From JBBREP01 sp038202885 (GTDB lineage Bacteria > Actinomycetota > Acidimicrobiia > IMCC26256 > PALSA-610), in assembly GCA_038202885.1 (NCBI GenBank), contig JBBREP010000105.1:1-11098 (forward strand): a stretch of 11,098 nt of DNA, read 5' to 3'. A program made the position numbers and the translations under genes. Every line of letters starts with the position of its first letter. Within the stretch, counting starts at the first letter, position 1. Below are positions 1-6,696 of the stretch, piece after piece. The notes beneath the pieces were generated by a model. The model was not told where the DNA came from. It ran no database searches and saw nothing but the letters and a program-made list of their open reading frames with translations.

Positions 1-1
1 G

Positions 2-277
2 GCGGTTGCCGCGACGATGTTGGCGATCGAGCCGTCGTTGAAGTGGAACCCGGCTGCCGGTGTGCAGGGTCCGGCCATCACGGTCGGCAACGTGGTTGCC
101 ACGCCTGCTGACAGCAACGTCGTTTGCCTCCAGGAGACGTCCAAGTCGGGGACCACGTTCTCGATCGCCGACGTCGCCACGGGTGCGAGCGCAGGCACGT
201 ATTACAACAAGGGTGTCTGCTCGGTGGTAGTCGGCACCGTTTCCGTGCCTGTGGGCGCGGCCTGGGCCGGTTGGTAA
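2..277 (+). CDS. Type IV pilin-like protein, C-terminal fragment (cut by window edge)
   Basis: The reading frame is open to the left edge, so only the last 91 residues are present and the start lies outside. The visible part has the look of the globular C-terminal domain of actinobacterial type IV pilin or pseudopilin-like proteins: an 'EPSLKW' stretch, a short-residue-rich beta region, and two cysteines (in 'VVCLQET' and 'GVCSVV') that could form the C-terminal disulfide loop common in pilins. The diagnostic N-terminal prepilin cleavage site and hydrophobic helix would lie upstream and cannot be checked. If correct, the protein would be an exported surface filament subunit. The gene ends 10 bases before the stop of the convergent MazG-like gene. 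An unrelated secreted protein remains possible. Confidence 0.55.
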   Translation, partial: AVAATMLAIEPSLKWNPAAGVQGPAITVGNVVATPADSNVVCLQETSKSGTTFSIADVATGASAGTYYNKGVCSVVVGTVSVPVGAAWAGW

Positions 278-287
278 GCCGACTCCG

Positions 288-575
288 CTACTCGCTGCAC
301 GCGCACGGTGCCGAGGCACAGCGCGGGCAGCCGGTTGCGTAGCGGGCGACCGCGTCGTCGAGGCTGATATCGAGCTGATTGGCGAGTGAGGCGAGCCAGG
401 CGAGCGCGTCGCCGAGCTCGTGGATCTGCTCGTCCCTGGTGCCCTTGCGCGCGGCCTTGGCCAGCTCGCCAACCTCCTCCGCGAGCCACGCGACAGTGGC
501 GGGAATCCCACGTGCCCGGTCCCGCACCCCGTACGTCGCTTCCATCAGCTGCTGCAACTCGTTGAGCTCGGTCAT
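288..575 (-). CDS. MazG-like nucleotide pyrophosphohydrolase
   Basis: A 95-residue all-helical protein of the MazG-like NTP pyrophosphohydrolase superfamily, which hydrolyses (d)NTPs to monophosphate and pyrophosphate for nucleotide-pool cleaning. The metal-binding signature is visible: E-E-V-G-E at residues 33-37 and E-L-G-D at 53-56, with the expected helix spacing. The tail carries four cysteines (83, 86, 91, 93; C-x2-C-x4-C-x-C), a possible small zinc-binding knuckle of the kind I recall in short MazG-like proteins. The ATG at 573-575 is chosen because a GGGAG Shine-Dalgarno lies four bases upstream; longer versions of the frame run into the divergent kinase gene. It is convergent with the pilin-like gene and divergent from the kinase pseudogene, whose start is about 54 bases away. 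The exact nucleotide substrate cannot be told from sequence. Confidence 0.85.
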   Translation of the reverse strand: MTELNELQQLMEATYGVRDRARGIPATVAWLAEEVGELAKAARKGTRDEQIHELGDALAWLASLANQLDISLDDAVARYATGCPRCASAPCACSE

Positions 576-629
576 CACGCTCCCAGGGATCATGCGGAAC
601 GGGCACAGTCTGCGCCAGACTCTCGCCCC

Positions 630-1216
630 GTGATCAATCCCGCTTCGGCCGATGCAGTCGGGGAGCAATTCCTGGCCTGGGTTGGTGCGCACGTCGACGG
701 AGGCGCGACCGCGGCGCTGGCCGAGCCGTTGGCGGCACCGACCGACGGGATGTCGACCTTCATCTGGTTCGCGCGGCTGGTCGGTCCCGGCCTTCCACAC
801 GCATGGACCCGACCACTCGTGCTCCGCGTCTTCGGGACCCCCGGCGAAGACGACGTCGCCAAGCGGGAAGCGGCCGTCCTCTCGTTCGTCGCCACGCGTG
901 GCTACCCCGCGCCGGAGCCGCTCGCGCTGGTACCGATCGGAGGCGACAATCCGTTCGGGCTGCCGTGGATGGTGCTCCCGCGCGTTCCGGGTCGCCCGCT
1001 ACGCGCCACGGGGCGGAGTGGGAGCACTGGATCATCGATTGGACCGACGCCACGCTCGGCGATCGGCACTTCGATGTTGCCCGCACACTCGCACTCTTCA
1101 CCGTCGCGTCGCTCGAGCGGGCAACGCTCACAACCGAAGCGACGCAACGCGTCCCTCCCGAACTGGGTGAACAACTCGCGGCACGCGCCGCGAACGCGCT
1201 CGCGGATATCGACTGA
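630..1216 (+). pseudogene. Phosphotransferase (APH family) with internal deletion and frame change
   Basis: Two pieces of one aminoglycoside-phosphotransferase-type kinase lie in different frames. The N-terminal lobe reads from a GTG at 630 to about position 1005 and includes the glycine-poor loop region 'GMSTFIWF', the lysine-site-like 'LVLRVFGTP' and the hinge 'PWMVLPRVPGRPL'. The C-terminal piece starts at about 1005 two frames over with 'WIIDWTDATLGDRHFDVART', the metal-binding Asp loop of the family (I-I-D-W), and ends at the TGA at 1214-1216. Everything normally between them, including the H-G-D-x-H-x-x-N catalytic loop, is absent, so the gene encodes about 195 residues where intact relatives have roughly 270-300. 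It cannot make a working kinase as read. The start is uncertain because no clear Shine-Dalgarno precedes 630. The cause could be a genuine deletion not divisible by three, or an assembly error. Confidence 0.75.
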
Positions 1217-1230
1217 ACAAGGAGATAAAG

Positions 1231-1872
1231 ATGAAGCGTTGGCCGCTCTATGCCGCGATCACGTATGTGGTGCTGTTGTTCGTCGGGCTGTTCATCCTGC
1301 CGACCGCGCCCGAGGTGACCGCATCGGGCGCCAAGCTGGTGCACTTCTACCGGGAGCACGACACAGCGATTCGCGTGGTCGCCTGGTGCGGCACTCTTTC
1401 CACACTGCCGATCGCGGTCCTGCTGGCCCATCTCCGCTCGCGACTGTCGGGCACGAGCCGCGACGTGATGCTCCTAGGCGCCGCAGGCCTGCTCAGTACC
1501 ACCACTCTTTGGCTGTGGTTCAACGCCGGCCTCGCGTTGCACCCCTTCGCGCTGCACCCCAATACCGCCCGCACGCTCGCCGACATCGGCGCCTACTTCG
1601 GTCCGACCCTCACGGTCTCGATCGTCCTGATCGTCGTCCCGCTCGGTCTCGCCGCCTGGAAGGGTGAAGGCGGGCTCCCCCGCTGGTTCGCATGGCTCTC
1701 CGCGGTGTTCGCGACCGAGCAGCTGATCGAGACCATCACCGTCATGGGGCGGCGCGGCTTCATCGCACCCGGCGGCCCGATGAACCTGATGCTCGGCGCC
1801 GGCCTCTTCGCAGTCTGGGTGATCGCGGCGGGTGTCGCCTCGTCGGCGACTCCGGCTACTCCCACGACGTAG
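1231..1872 (+). CDS. Six-helix integral membrane protein, function unknown
   Basis: A 213-residue hydrophobic protein with about six membrane segments, near residues 5-25, 47-66, 79-100, 120-140, 153-172 and 182-203. The last is followed by a short Ala/Thr/Pro tail. I recognise no catalytic motif; the layout resembles DUF4386-like small actinobacterial membrane proteins, but this is only a resemblance. The start is secure: a near-perfect AAGGAGA Shine-Dalgarno (1219-1225) sits five bases before the ATG. The gene begins 14 bases after the broken kinase gene and was probably co-transcribed with it. Its stop is only two bases from the stop of the convergent GGDEF-EAL gene, so there is no room for a separate terminator between them. 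Confidence 0.85.
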   Translation: MKRWPLYAAITYVVLLFVGLFILPTAPEVTASGAKLVHFYREHDTAIRVVAWCGTLSTLPIAVLLAHLRSRLSGTSRDVMLLGAAGLLSTTTLWLWFNAGLALHPFALHPNTARTLADIGAYFGPTLTVSIVLIVVPLGLAAWKGEGGLPRWFAWLSAVFATEQLIETITVMGRRGFIAPGGPMNLMLGAGLFAVWVIAAGVASSATPATPTT

Positions 1873-1874
1873 CC

Positions 1875-3593
1875 CTACCCGACGGGCGTTCCGGTCAACA
1901 GGCGCGTATGCGCGCCGGCGGGCATTGGCCGGGCGAAGAAGTAGCCCTGGCCGTAGCGACAGCCGTACGCGCGGAGCAGATCGCATTCCTCGTGCGTCTC
2001 GATGCCTTCGGCGATCGTGTTGAGGCCGAGCGTCGTGCTGAGTTGCGTGAGCGCGGCGACGATCGCATTGCCGCGCACTCGCTCCCCCTCCACTCGGTCG
2101 AGCGCCGCGATGAAGGTGCGGTCGATCTTGAAGAAGTCGATCGGCAATCGTTGGAGGTTGGTGAGCGACGAGTAACCGGTACCGAAGTCATCGATCCCGA
2201 GGTGCACACCGAGTGCTTGCACCGCAGAGAGCTCGACCGTCGCCGAGTGTCCCGCGCGCAGCAGCGCGGTCTCGTTCAGCTCGAGCCAGAGGGTGTCGGG
2301 GTCGAGGCGCGAGCCGGCGAGGATCGACCGAACGGTCGCGGCGAGACCCGGTTCGGCGACCTGGCGCGCCGAGAGGTTCACCGACATCCACCCGCCCCAT
2401 CCGGTTTGCTCGTGCCAATCGCGCGCCTGCGCGGCGGCGGTAGCGAGCACCCACGTGCCGATCGGCACGACGAGCCCGGTCTGTTCGGCAACGAGGAGGA
2501 ACGCCGACGGCGAGAGCAAGCCGCGCGTCGGATGCTCCCAACGCACGAGCGCCTCGGCGCCGACGACGGTTCCGACGTCGAGGTCGAAGATGGGTTGGTA
2601 GTGCAGTACGAACTGCTCGCGCTCGATCGCGGTCCGGAGCTCGTCTTCGAGCTCGAGCCGGAGCGTGACCTCGTCGACCAACGCGTCGTCGAAGAACTGC
2701 CAGCGGGCGCGGCCATCGTGTTTGGCTTTGTACATCGCGGCGTCGGCGTTGTGGAGCAGCCGCATCGGATCGGCGTGGCGGGCCTCGTCGGGGCGCACGG
2801 TGACGATGCCGATGCTGACCGACAACACCGCGTTCTTGCCGTCGAGCACGAGCGGCGCTTCGACCGCGTCGCGGATTTTGGCCGCGATCGTCGCCGCGTC
2901 CTCCACTTCGCGCAGACCTTCGCAGAGGATCACGAACTCGTCGCCACCGGTCCGGGCGACGGTGTCGGAAGCGCGGCCCGCGCCGACCATGCGTCGGGCG
3001 ATCTGAACCAGCACATCGTCGCCGGTGTTGTGGCCGAGCGAGTCGTTGACGCGCTTGAAGCCGTCGAGATCGCAGAACAGCAACGCGAGCACGTCGCACG
3101 AACGCTCGCAGTGCGCGAGCGCGACGGTCATCCGATCCATCAGCGCGATGCGGTTGGGCAGACCGGTGAGCGGATCGCGCAGGCTCAGGTCGACGAGCGC
3201 GGCGGCGGCTTCCTTGCGCGCGGTCACATTGCGGGCGGTGGTCACGATCCCGTGGGCGTGGGGATCGTCGAGCATCTTGGTCGAGGTCGTCTCGAACCAA
3301 TGCCAGGCACCGTCGGTATCGACCAGCCGCAGATCTACGGGCGGTTGGGGATCGTCCGAGGCGAGGAGGCGGCTGACGAGGTTGTCGTGCAGAGCGAAGT
3401 CGGCGGCGTGGATCAACTCGCGTTCGTTCGTGCCCGTGAGGTCGATCGGCTGGTATCCGAGTGCAGCTTCGATCGACGGGCTGCAGTAGGTGACGGTCCC
3501 GTCGATGTCGGCGACGAGCACGATGTCACGGATGCTCGCGAGCAACGTGCGGTGGTACTGCTCGTTCGTGGCGTCGGTAGTCGATGTACCCAA
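1875..3593 (-). CDS. PAS-GGDEF-EAL cyclic-di-GMP signalling protein
   Basis: A hybrid enzyme that can make and break the second messenger cyclic-di-GMP. Numbering from the TTG at 3593 (572 aa): a PAS sensor domain at about 12-130; a GGDEF diguanylate cyclase domain at about 138-300 with an intact GGDEF (216-220) and an RASD inhibitory I-site exactly five residues before it (207-210); and an EAL phosphodiesterase domain at about 320-565. The EAL residues are present: E-A-L at 347-349, the Asn of 'SVNLSARQ', the Glu in 'LELNE', D-D-F-G-T-G (468-473), Lys in 'KIDRTF', Glu in 'AEGIET' and Gln in 'GQGYFF'. Both domains therefore look active. No membrane helix is seen, so it is probably cytosolic. 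The start is uncertain: the TTG has GGAG eight bases upstream, while a GTG at 3602 or a TTG at 3662 would lengthen it. Confidence 0.92.
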   Translation of the reverse strand: MGTSTTDATNEQYHRTLLASIRDIVLVADIDGTVTYCSPSIEAALGYQPIDLTGTNERELIHAADFALHDNLVSRLLASDDPQPPVDLRLVDTDGAWHWFETTSTKMLDDPHAHGIVTTARNVTARKEAAAALVDLSLRDPLTGLPNRIALMDRMTVALAHCERSCDVLALLFCDLDGFKRVNDSLGHNTGDDVLVQIARRMVGAGRASDTVARTGGDEFVILCEGLREVEDAATIAAKIRDAVEAPLVLDGKNAVLSVSIGIVTVRPDEARHADPMRLLHNADAAMYKAKHDGRARWQFFDDALVDEVTLRLELEDELRTAIEREQFVLHYQPIFDLDVGTVVGAEALVRWEHPTRGLLSPSAFLLVAEQTGLVVPIGTWVLATAAAQARDWHEQTGWGGWMSVNLSARQVAEPGLAATVRSILAGSRLDPDTLWLELNETALLRAGHSATVELSAVQALGVHLGIDDFGTGYSSLTNLQRLPIDFFKIDRTFIAALDRVEGERVRGNAIVAALTQLSTTLGLNTIAEGIETHEECDLLRAYGCRYGQGYFFARPMPAGAHTRLLTGTPVG

Positions 3594-3674
3594 GGCGAGC
3601 ACTCCACGGCGCCGATGAACGGCGACATCCGGGAGCGCGGCGCAGGGTCCGGGCGACCGCAACTCATTGACGAT

Positions 3675-3704
3675 TCCTTAGAGAGATTCTGCTCCAACTG
3701 TCAA
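3675..3704 (-). promoter_or_regulatory. Possible sigma-70 promoter for the GGDEF-EAL gene
   Basis: On the minus strand a perfect TTGACA (complement of 3699-3704) is followed, 17-18 bases later, by CTAAGG or TAAGGA, a weak -10 match. It lies about 80 bases upstream of the GGDEF-EAL start in an otherwise empty gap and faces that gene. The -35 is consensus but the -10 is poor, so this is only a candidate. Confidence 0.3.
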
Positions 3705-3828
3705 GGGTTGGCCGCCGCGACCCCCGTCCGAACGCGCAGGATCTGCAGGCCCAGGCCGACGAGATCGACCCCGACCGGTAGCGGCGCCGATCGACCGGGT
3801 TCCTCCGGCACAATGAGTGCCAGTGGAA

Positions 3829-3858
3829 CCGGTCGAGACAACCCCTGTCGAAACAACT
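3829..3858. repeat. Tandem 15-base units of an actinobacterial dispersed-repeat type
   Basis: Two adjacent 15-base units, 3829-3843 and 3844-3858, match at 12 of 15 positions and share the core GTCGA(G/A)ACAAC. Read on the plus strand they give the peptide pattern P-V-E-P-V-E-T-T-P-V-E-T-T-P. That pattern is what the common intergenic 'GGTCGAGCCTGTCGAGACC'-type repeats of many actinobacteria produce when they are mistakenly included in a gene. This suggests an intergenic mobile or structural repeat just upstream of the sigma factor gene. It argues for an internal start of that gene rather than the GTG at 3817. Confidence 0.55.
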
Positions 3859-3876
3859 CCCGCGGCCAGACCGCGG

Positions 3877-4380
3877 ATGGTGAGGGCGCGGTTGCCCGAG
3901 TCGTTCACGGTGATGTTCGCCGGCCTGTACGCGTCGGCGTTCCACGCGGCGTTCCGGCTTCTCGGCGACCGGGACGCGGCCGACGAGATCGCGCAGGAAG
4001 CGTGCGCCAAGGCGTGCCTGCGGTGGGACCGGATCCGCAAGCGGCACGAGCCGAGACCGTGGATCGTGCACAAGGCGACGACCCTCGCGCTGCGCGAGTG
4101 GAATCGCCGGGCGCGCGCGGTGAGCAATCCGCCGGGGGCGGAACCGGAGTCGACTGACGTCTCGTCGCCGCTCGCACCGGTTGATGAGCGCCGCGCCGAC
4201 CTGCACCGCGCGCTCGCCACACTCCCCCGCCGCCAGCGTCAGGCCGTCGTGCTGCGGTACATCGCCGAGCTCAGCGAAAACGACACCGCCGACGTGCTCG
4301 GTTGGCGTCCCGACAAGGTCGTCGTGCGCGGCGAACGGGGGCTGGTCGCGTTGCGCGGCGCGCTCGGCGGGGTCGTGTGA
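3877..4380 (+). CDS. ECF-type (group 4 sigma-70) RNA polymerase sigma factor
   Basis: Directs RNA polymerase to a specific set of promoters. From the ATG at 3877 (167 aa), sigma region 2 spans about residues 10-62 ('LYASAFHAAFRLLGDRD', then 'AADEIAQEACAKAC'). A linker of about 50 residues follows, then region 4 at about 110-160, with 'ALATLPRRQRQAVVLRYIAELS' type sequence. Its recognition helix ('ADVLGWRPDKVVVRGERGL') departs from the usual 'TVKSRLHRA' form. The start is uncertain: a GTG at 3817 would add 20 residues encoded by a dispersed repeat, and a TTG at 3892 has GAGGG five bases upstream. The stop overlaps the start of the following membrane-protein gene by four bases (GTGA), so the two are probably translated together and act as a sigma factor and its partner or target. 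Confidence 0.85.
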   Translation: MVRARLPESFTVMFAGLYASAFHAAFRLLGDRDAADEIAQEACAKACLRWDRIRKRHEPRPWIVHKATTLALREWNRRARAVSNPPGAEPESTDVSSPLAPVDERRADLHRALATLPRRQRQAVVLRYIAELSENDTADVLGWRPDKVVVRGERGLVALRGALGGVV

Positions 4381-5525
4381 GCATGTTCGACGATCTCGAT
4401 CCGGATTTCCTGCCGTCACCCGGACGCGCGTTGCCGTTGGTCGCGATGCGCGTCGGCAAGGTACGGATGCGGCGGGCGCAAGTCGCCGGCGGAGTCGTCG
4501 GTGTCGCCCTGTTGGCGCTGGCGGTGAACGCCGCGTTCGGCGGCGGCTCGGGCAAGCCGGACCAGTTGACCGTGGCGAAGCGGATCACGACCACGTCGGG
4601 CGTGACCACCACGGTTCATTCGCTCACGACCAACCCGTCTACGAGCAGCTCCACCTCGACGAGTAGCTCCACGTCCACGAGCACGACCGCTCCGGTCACC
4701 GTTCCCGTCACGCCGCGATCGACGACGACGCGTCCGGTCGCGCACATCACGCTGACGTTCGATCGAGGCGCGCTGGCAATCAAGAGCGGGACGACGGCCA
4801 CGTTCTCGTTCACGCTCACCAACAGCGGCGCCGCCGCCGGCACCTTCGGCGACGCGAATTGCCCGGTCGATCAGGTGTGGCCCGACAAGCGCTCGCGCGT
4901 ACATCCCGTCCTGTGGCCGGTTCCGGTCACCTCACGTACCTATTGCGCAGGGCACAAGACGATCACGGTGGGCGCGCACTCGTCGAAGAAGATCCAGCGC
5001 ACGGTCGCGGCCGGTCTGTATGACGGCGATTCGAACAACCTCGTACCCGCGCCGGCCGGTACTACGTCGTACGCGGTCGACAACGCGTTGGTCGCGGGCG
5101 GAACTTCCCGGTTGCCGGTCACGATCACGGCGCCCGACTCTCCCCCGTTGACCGTTGACCGGCCCGCGACGGTGACGGCCGGATCGGGTGCGTCGAACAC
5201 GGTTGATTTCACCATCACGAACCATCTCGGGTTCGCGATCGCGTATGTGGACCAGGGCCCGTGCTCGAGCGACGTGAACACGCCGTGCGACGCGACAACG
5301 CCGCACGGGACCACCGATGGTGATCTGCGCCAGCCGCCGTACAACACCGCGGTGAAGCCTCTCTACCTCACCCACTTCTTGTTGAACGCGAACGAGGTGC
5401 GCGCCGCGCACGCGCAGGTGAACGGGACCGCCGGCCTCGCGAGCGGCAGCTCGGCCGGCGCGCTCCCGCCCGGCATCTACCACTTCGACTGGAACGCCAA
5501 GATCGTCAAGTTCACGATCACGTAG
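4377..5525 (+). CDS. Single-pass membrane protein with Ser/Thr linker, putative partner of the sigma factor
   Basis: About 382 residues. A short N-terminal cytosolic part (about 35 residues, with the acidic stretch 'FDDLDPDF') is followed by one membrane helix ('VAGGVVGVALLALAV', about 36-54). A Thr/Ser-rich linker (about 70-120) follows, then an outside region that seems to hold two related beta-sandwich domains, each opening with a 'tFsFTLTNSG'/'VDFTITNHLG' strand typical of CARDB/BsuPI-like folds. Paired cysteines occur in both. The layout is that of an anti-sigma or surface sensor, but no zinc-binding HxxxCxxC anti-sigma motif is present, so the role is inferred only from the coupled start: the GTG at 4377 overlaps the sigma stop. 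The ATG at 4383 is an equally acceptable start. Confidence 0.8.
   Translation: MSMFDDLDPDFLPSPGRALPLVAMRVGKVRMRRAQVAGGVVGVALLALAVNAAFGGGSGKPDQLTVAKRITTTSGVTTTVHSLTTNPSTSSSTSTSSSTSTSTTAPVTVPVTPRSTTTRPVAHITLTFDRGALAIKSGTTATFSFTLTNSGAAAGTFGDANCPVDQVWPDKRSRVHPVLWPVPVTSRTYCAGHKTITVGAHSSKKIQRTVAAGLYDGDSNNLVPAPAGTTSYAVDNALVAGGTSRLPVTITAPDSPPLTVDRPATVTAGSGASNTVDFTITNHLGFAIAYVDQGPCSSDVNTPCDATTPHGTTDGDLRQPPYNTAVKPLYLTHFLLNANEVRAAHAQVNGTAGLASGSSAGALPPGIYHFDWNAKIVKFTIT
4647..4682 (+). repeat. Two 18-base tandem repeats inside the Ser/Thr linker
   Basis: Units 4647-4664 and 4665-4682 match at 15 of 18 bases. Both are in frame and both encode Ser-Ser-Thr-Ser-Thr-Ser. They make up part of the extracytoplasmic linker of the membrane protein. 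In-frame duplication is a simple way for such a spacer to lengthen, so copy number may vary between strains. Confidence 0.7.
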
Positions 5526-5542
5526 GGCTCGTAATCCCGCGG

Positions 5543-5557
5543 CGGGTGTCTCACCCG
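5543..5557 (+). terminator. Weak hairpin after the sigma/membrane-protein pair
   Basis: CGGGTG and CACCCG pair across a three-base loop, 18 bases after the stop of the membrane-protein gene, followed by TTCGTT. The stem is short and the T tract poor, so it is only a possible terminator. The rest of the gap to 5672 shows nothing else convincing. Confidence 0.25.
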
Positions 5558-5672
5558 TTCGTTACGCTGCAGCTGTACTCATCCAGAGGATCCGAGGGGC
5601 CCGGCCCGTTGAAGATCCGCCAACCGACCCACGCGGCACGGTGGCAATGCCGGGAACGATGAGGAGTTTTTA

Positions 5673-5976
5673 GTGGACGTTTCTCCGTATGGCGCGTCGC
5701 TCGAGATCTGCGGCCGGTGCGCCGAGGTGCGCGGGCCGTTCGAGTGGTGGTGGAAGGGAGTCGAGTATCAGTACGTCCAGAAATGCCGATGCGAACGTGA
5801 CGCGCGATCGCCCGATGCGCCGCGCGAAGCGTGGATGGCGTTCGACTTCCCCCGGTGCCGGGCGAGATCGAACGGTTCGTGTGGCAGTTCGGCAGTTCGG
5901 TCGGGAGCAGCGTTTCGCAGATATGTTCACGTGGGCCGCGCGGAAAGGGAACCATGGTGCTGAGCAAGTTGGGTGA
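5673..5976 (+). pseudogene. Small cysteine-rich (zinc-ribbon-like) protein, apparently frameshifted twice
   Basis: A GTG at 5673 with GGAG seven bases upstream opens a frame that reads well for about 60 residues. It has a C-x2-C pair ('ICGRCAEV') and a C-x-C pair ('QKCRCERD'), suggesting a small zinc-binding fold. After 'AWMAFDF' (about 5849) coding quality moves to a second frame ('PGEIERFVWQFG'), and after a duplicated GGCAGTTC (5882-5897) to a third ('GREQRFADMFTWAARKG'), which ends at the TGA at 5974-5976. Restoring one C in the CCCCC run and removing one 8-base copy gives a single continuous protein. As it stands the first frame continues to 5963 with a nonsense-looking 96-residue product. 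It overlaps the start of the HD gene. No family name can be given. Confidence 0.5.
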
Positions 5977-6529
5977 CGAGTTCGATCGGGCGTTCCTCTA
6001 CGCATCGCATGTGCACGGCGGAGATATCCGCAAGCACACCGAGATCCCGTACATCTCGCACCTGATGTCGGTATGCGCGCTCGTGTTGGAAGCGGGCGGC
6101 ACGGAGACCCAGGCGATCGCGGCGCTCTTGCACGACGCGTGTTCCGACAGCCTGACCGACGATCCGGCGAAGAAGCCGCCGTGGCCGGAGCGCAAGGAGC
6201 AGTACATCGCGCACCTCGCCGACGCGTCCGCGGACGCGTTGCTGGTCTCCCTCGCCGACAAGCTGCACAACGCCCGGGCGATCTCGCGCGACCAGCAACG
6301 GCTCGGCGACGAGCTCTTCTCGCGGTTCACCATGGGGAAGGACGATCCGCGCCAAGGTCGGGCGGCAACCGAGTGGTATTACGACGAGCTCGCCAAAACC
6401 TTTGCGGAGAAGGCGACCGAGTTCACCGCGGAGGGTCAGATACTCGTGGGCGAACTTCGCGAACTCGTCGACGCGATCATGCACCGGCCGCAACCGATCA
6501 CCGCCGAAGAGCGTTTCGACGGCGCCTGA
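5954..6529 (+). CDS. HD-domain phosphohydrolase, RelA/SpoT hydrolase-like, probably shortened
   Basis: A 191-residue relative of the (p)ppGpp hydrolase half of RelA/SpoT and of small MESH1-type enzymes. The metal-binding set is visible: His in 'IPYISH' (36), the H-D pair at 60-61, and Asp in 'SLADKLHN' (102). In relatives the HD is followed by x-x-E-D and about 30 more residues before a 'C-T/S-D ... KPPW..RK' segment. Here 'HDA' runs straight into 'CSDSLTDDPAKKPPW', so the water-activating Glu-Asp pair and the next helices are missing while the frame is kept. Activity is therefore doubtful. The ATG at 5954 is preceded by AAAGGGAA. Lack of a synthetase domain would make it a hydrolase-only protein. 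The natural substrate of this subgroup is unknown. Confidence 0.8.
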   Translation: MVLSKLGDEFDRAFLYASHVHGGDIRKHTEIPYISHLMSVCALVLEAGGTETQAIAALLHDACSDSLTDDPAKKPPWPERKEQYIAHLADASADALLVSLADKLHNARAISRDQQRLGDELFSRFTMGKDDPRQGRAATEWYYDELAKTFAEKATEFTAEGQILVGELRELVDAIMHRPQPITAEERFDGA

Positions 6530-6564
6530 TCTCGCTCGCGGTCCTCGCCCGCAGCGCGAGGGGC

Positions 6565-6582
6565 CACGCGAAAAACCGCGTG
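6565..6582. terminator. Hairpin between convergent HD and PD-(D/E)XK genes
   Basis: CACGCG and CGCGTG form a six-base stem around an AAAAAC loop, 36 bases after the HD gene stop and about 115 bases beyond the stop of the convergent minus-strand gene. No T tract follows on either strand, so factor-independent termination is uncertain. Its place between two gene ends is what supports the call. Confidence 0.3.
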
Positions 6583-6583
6583 A

Positions 6584-6623
6584 TAGCACGGGTGCTAGCA
6601 CCGGTGCATGCACGTGTATTTTT
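6584..6623. repeat. Dense palindrome and direct-repeat cluster ending in TTTTT
   Basis: Within 33 bases lie two 12-base direct repeats (6584-6595 and 6596-6607, 11 of 12 identical). Three perfect overlapping palindromes follow one another: GGTGCTAGCACC (6591-6602), GCACCGGTGC (6598-6607) and GTGCATGCAC (6604-6613), then CACGTG (6611-6616). A run of five T follows at 6619-6623. It sits between two converging genes and could be a plus-strand terminator, a protein-binding site or a recombination scar. Confidence 0.6.
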
Positions 6624-6696
6624 CGGGGGCGTCTCGCGCAATACCTATCGTTCGCAACAACGCCGATGCCTTCCGACCTGCAGGCCCGACGCGGCC

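Noticed and set aside
1692..4157. An 821-codon open frame on the plus strand
   Set aside because: It lies antisense to the GGDEF-EAL gene, whose motifs are unmistakable, and its product is an Arg/Glu/Asp-rich shadow typical of GC-rich antisense frames.
5551..6005. Minus-strand frames opposite the cysteine-rich gene
   Set aside because: No ribosome binding site or motif; the plus strand has GGAG before a GTG and paired cysteines.
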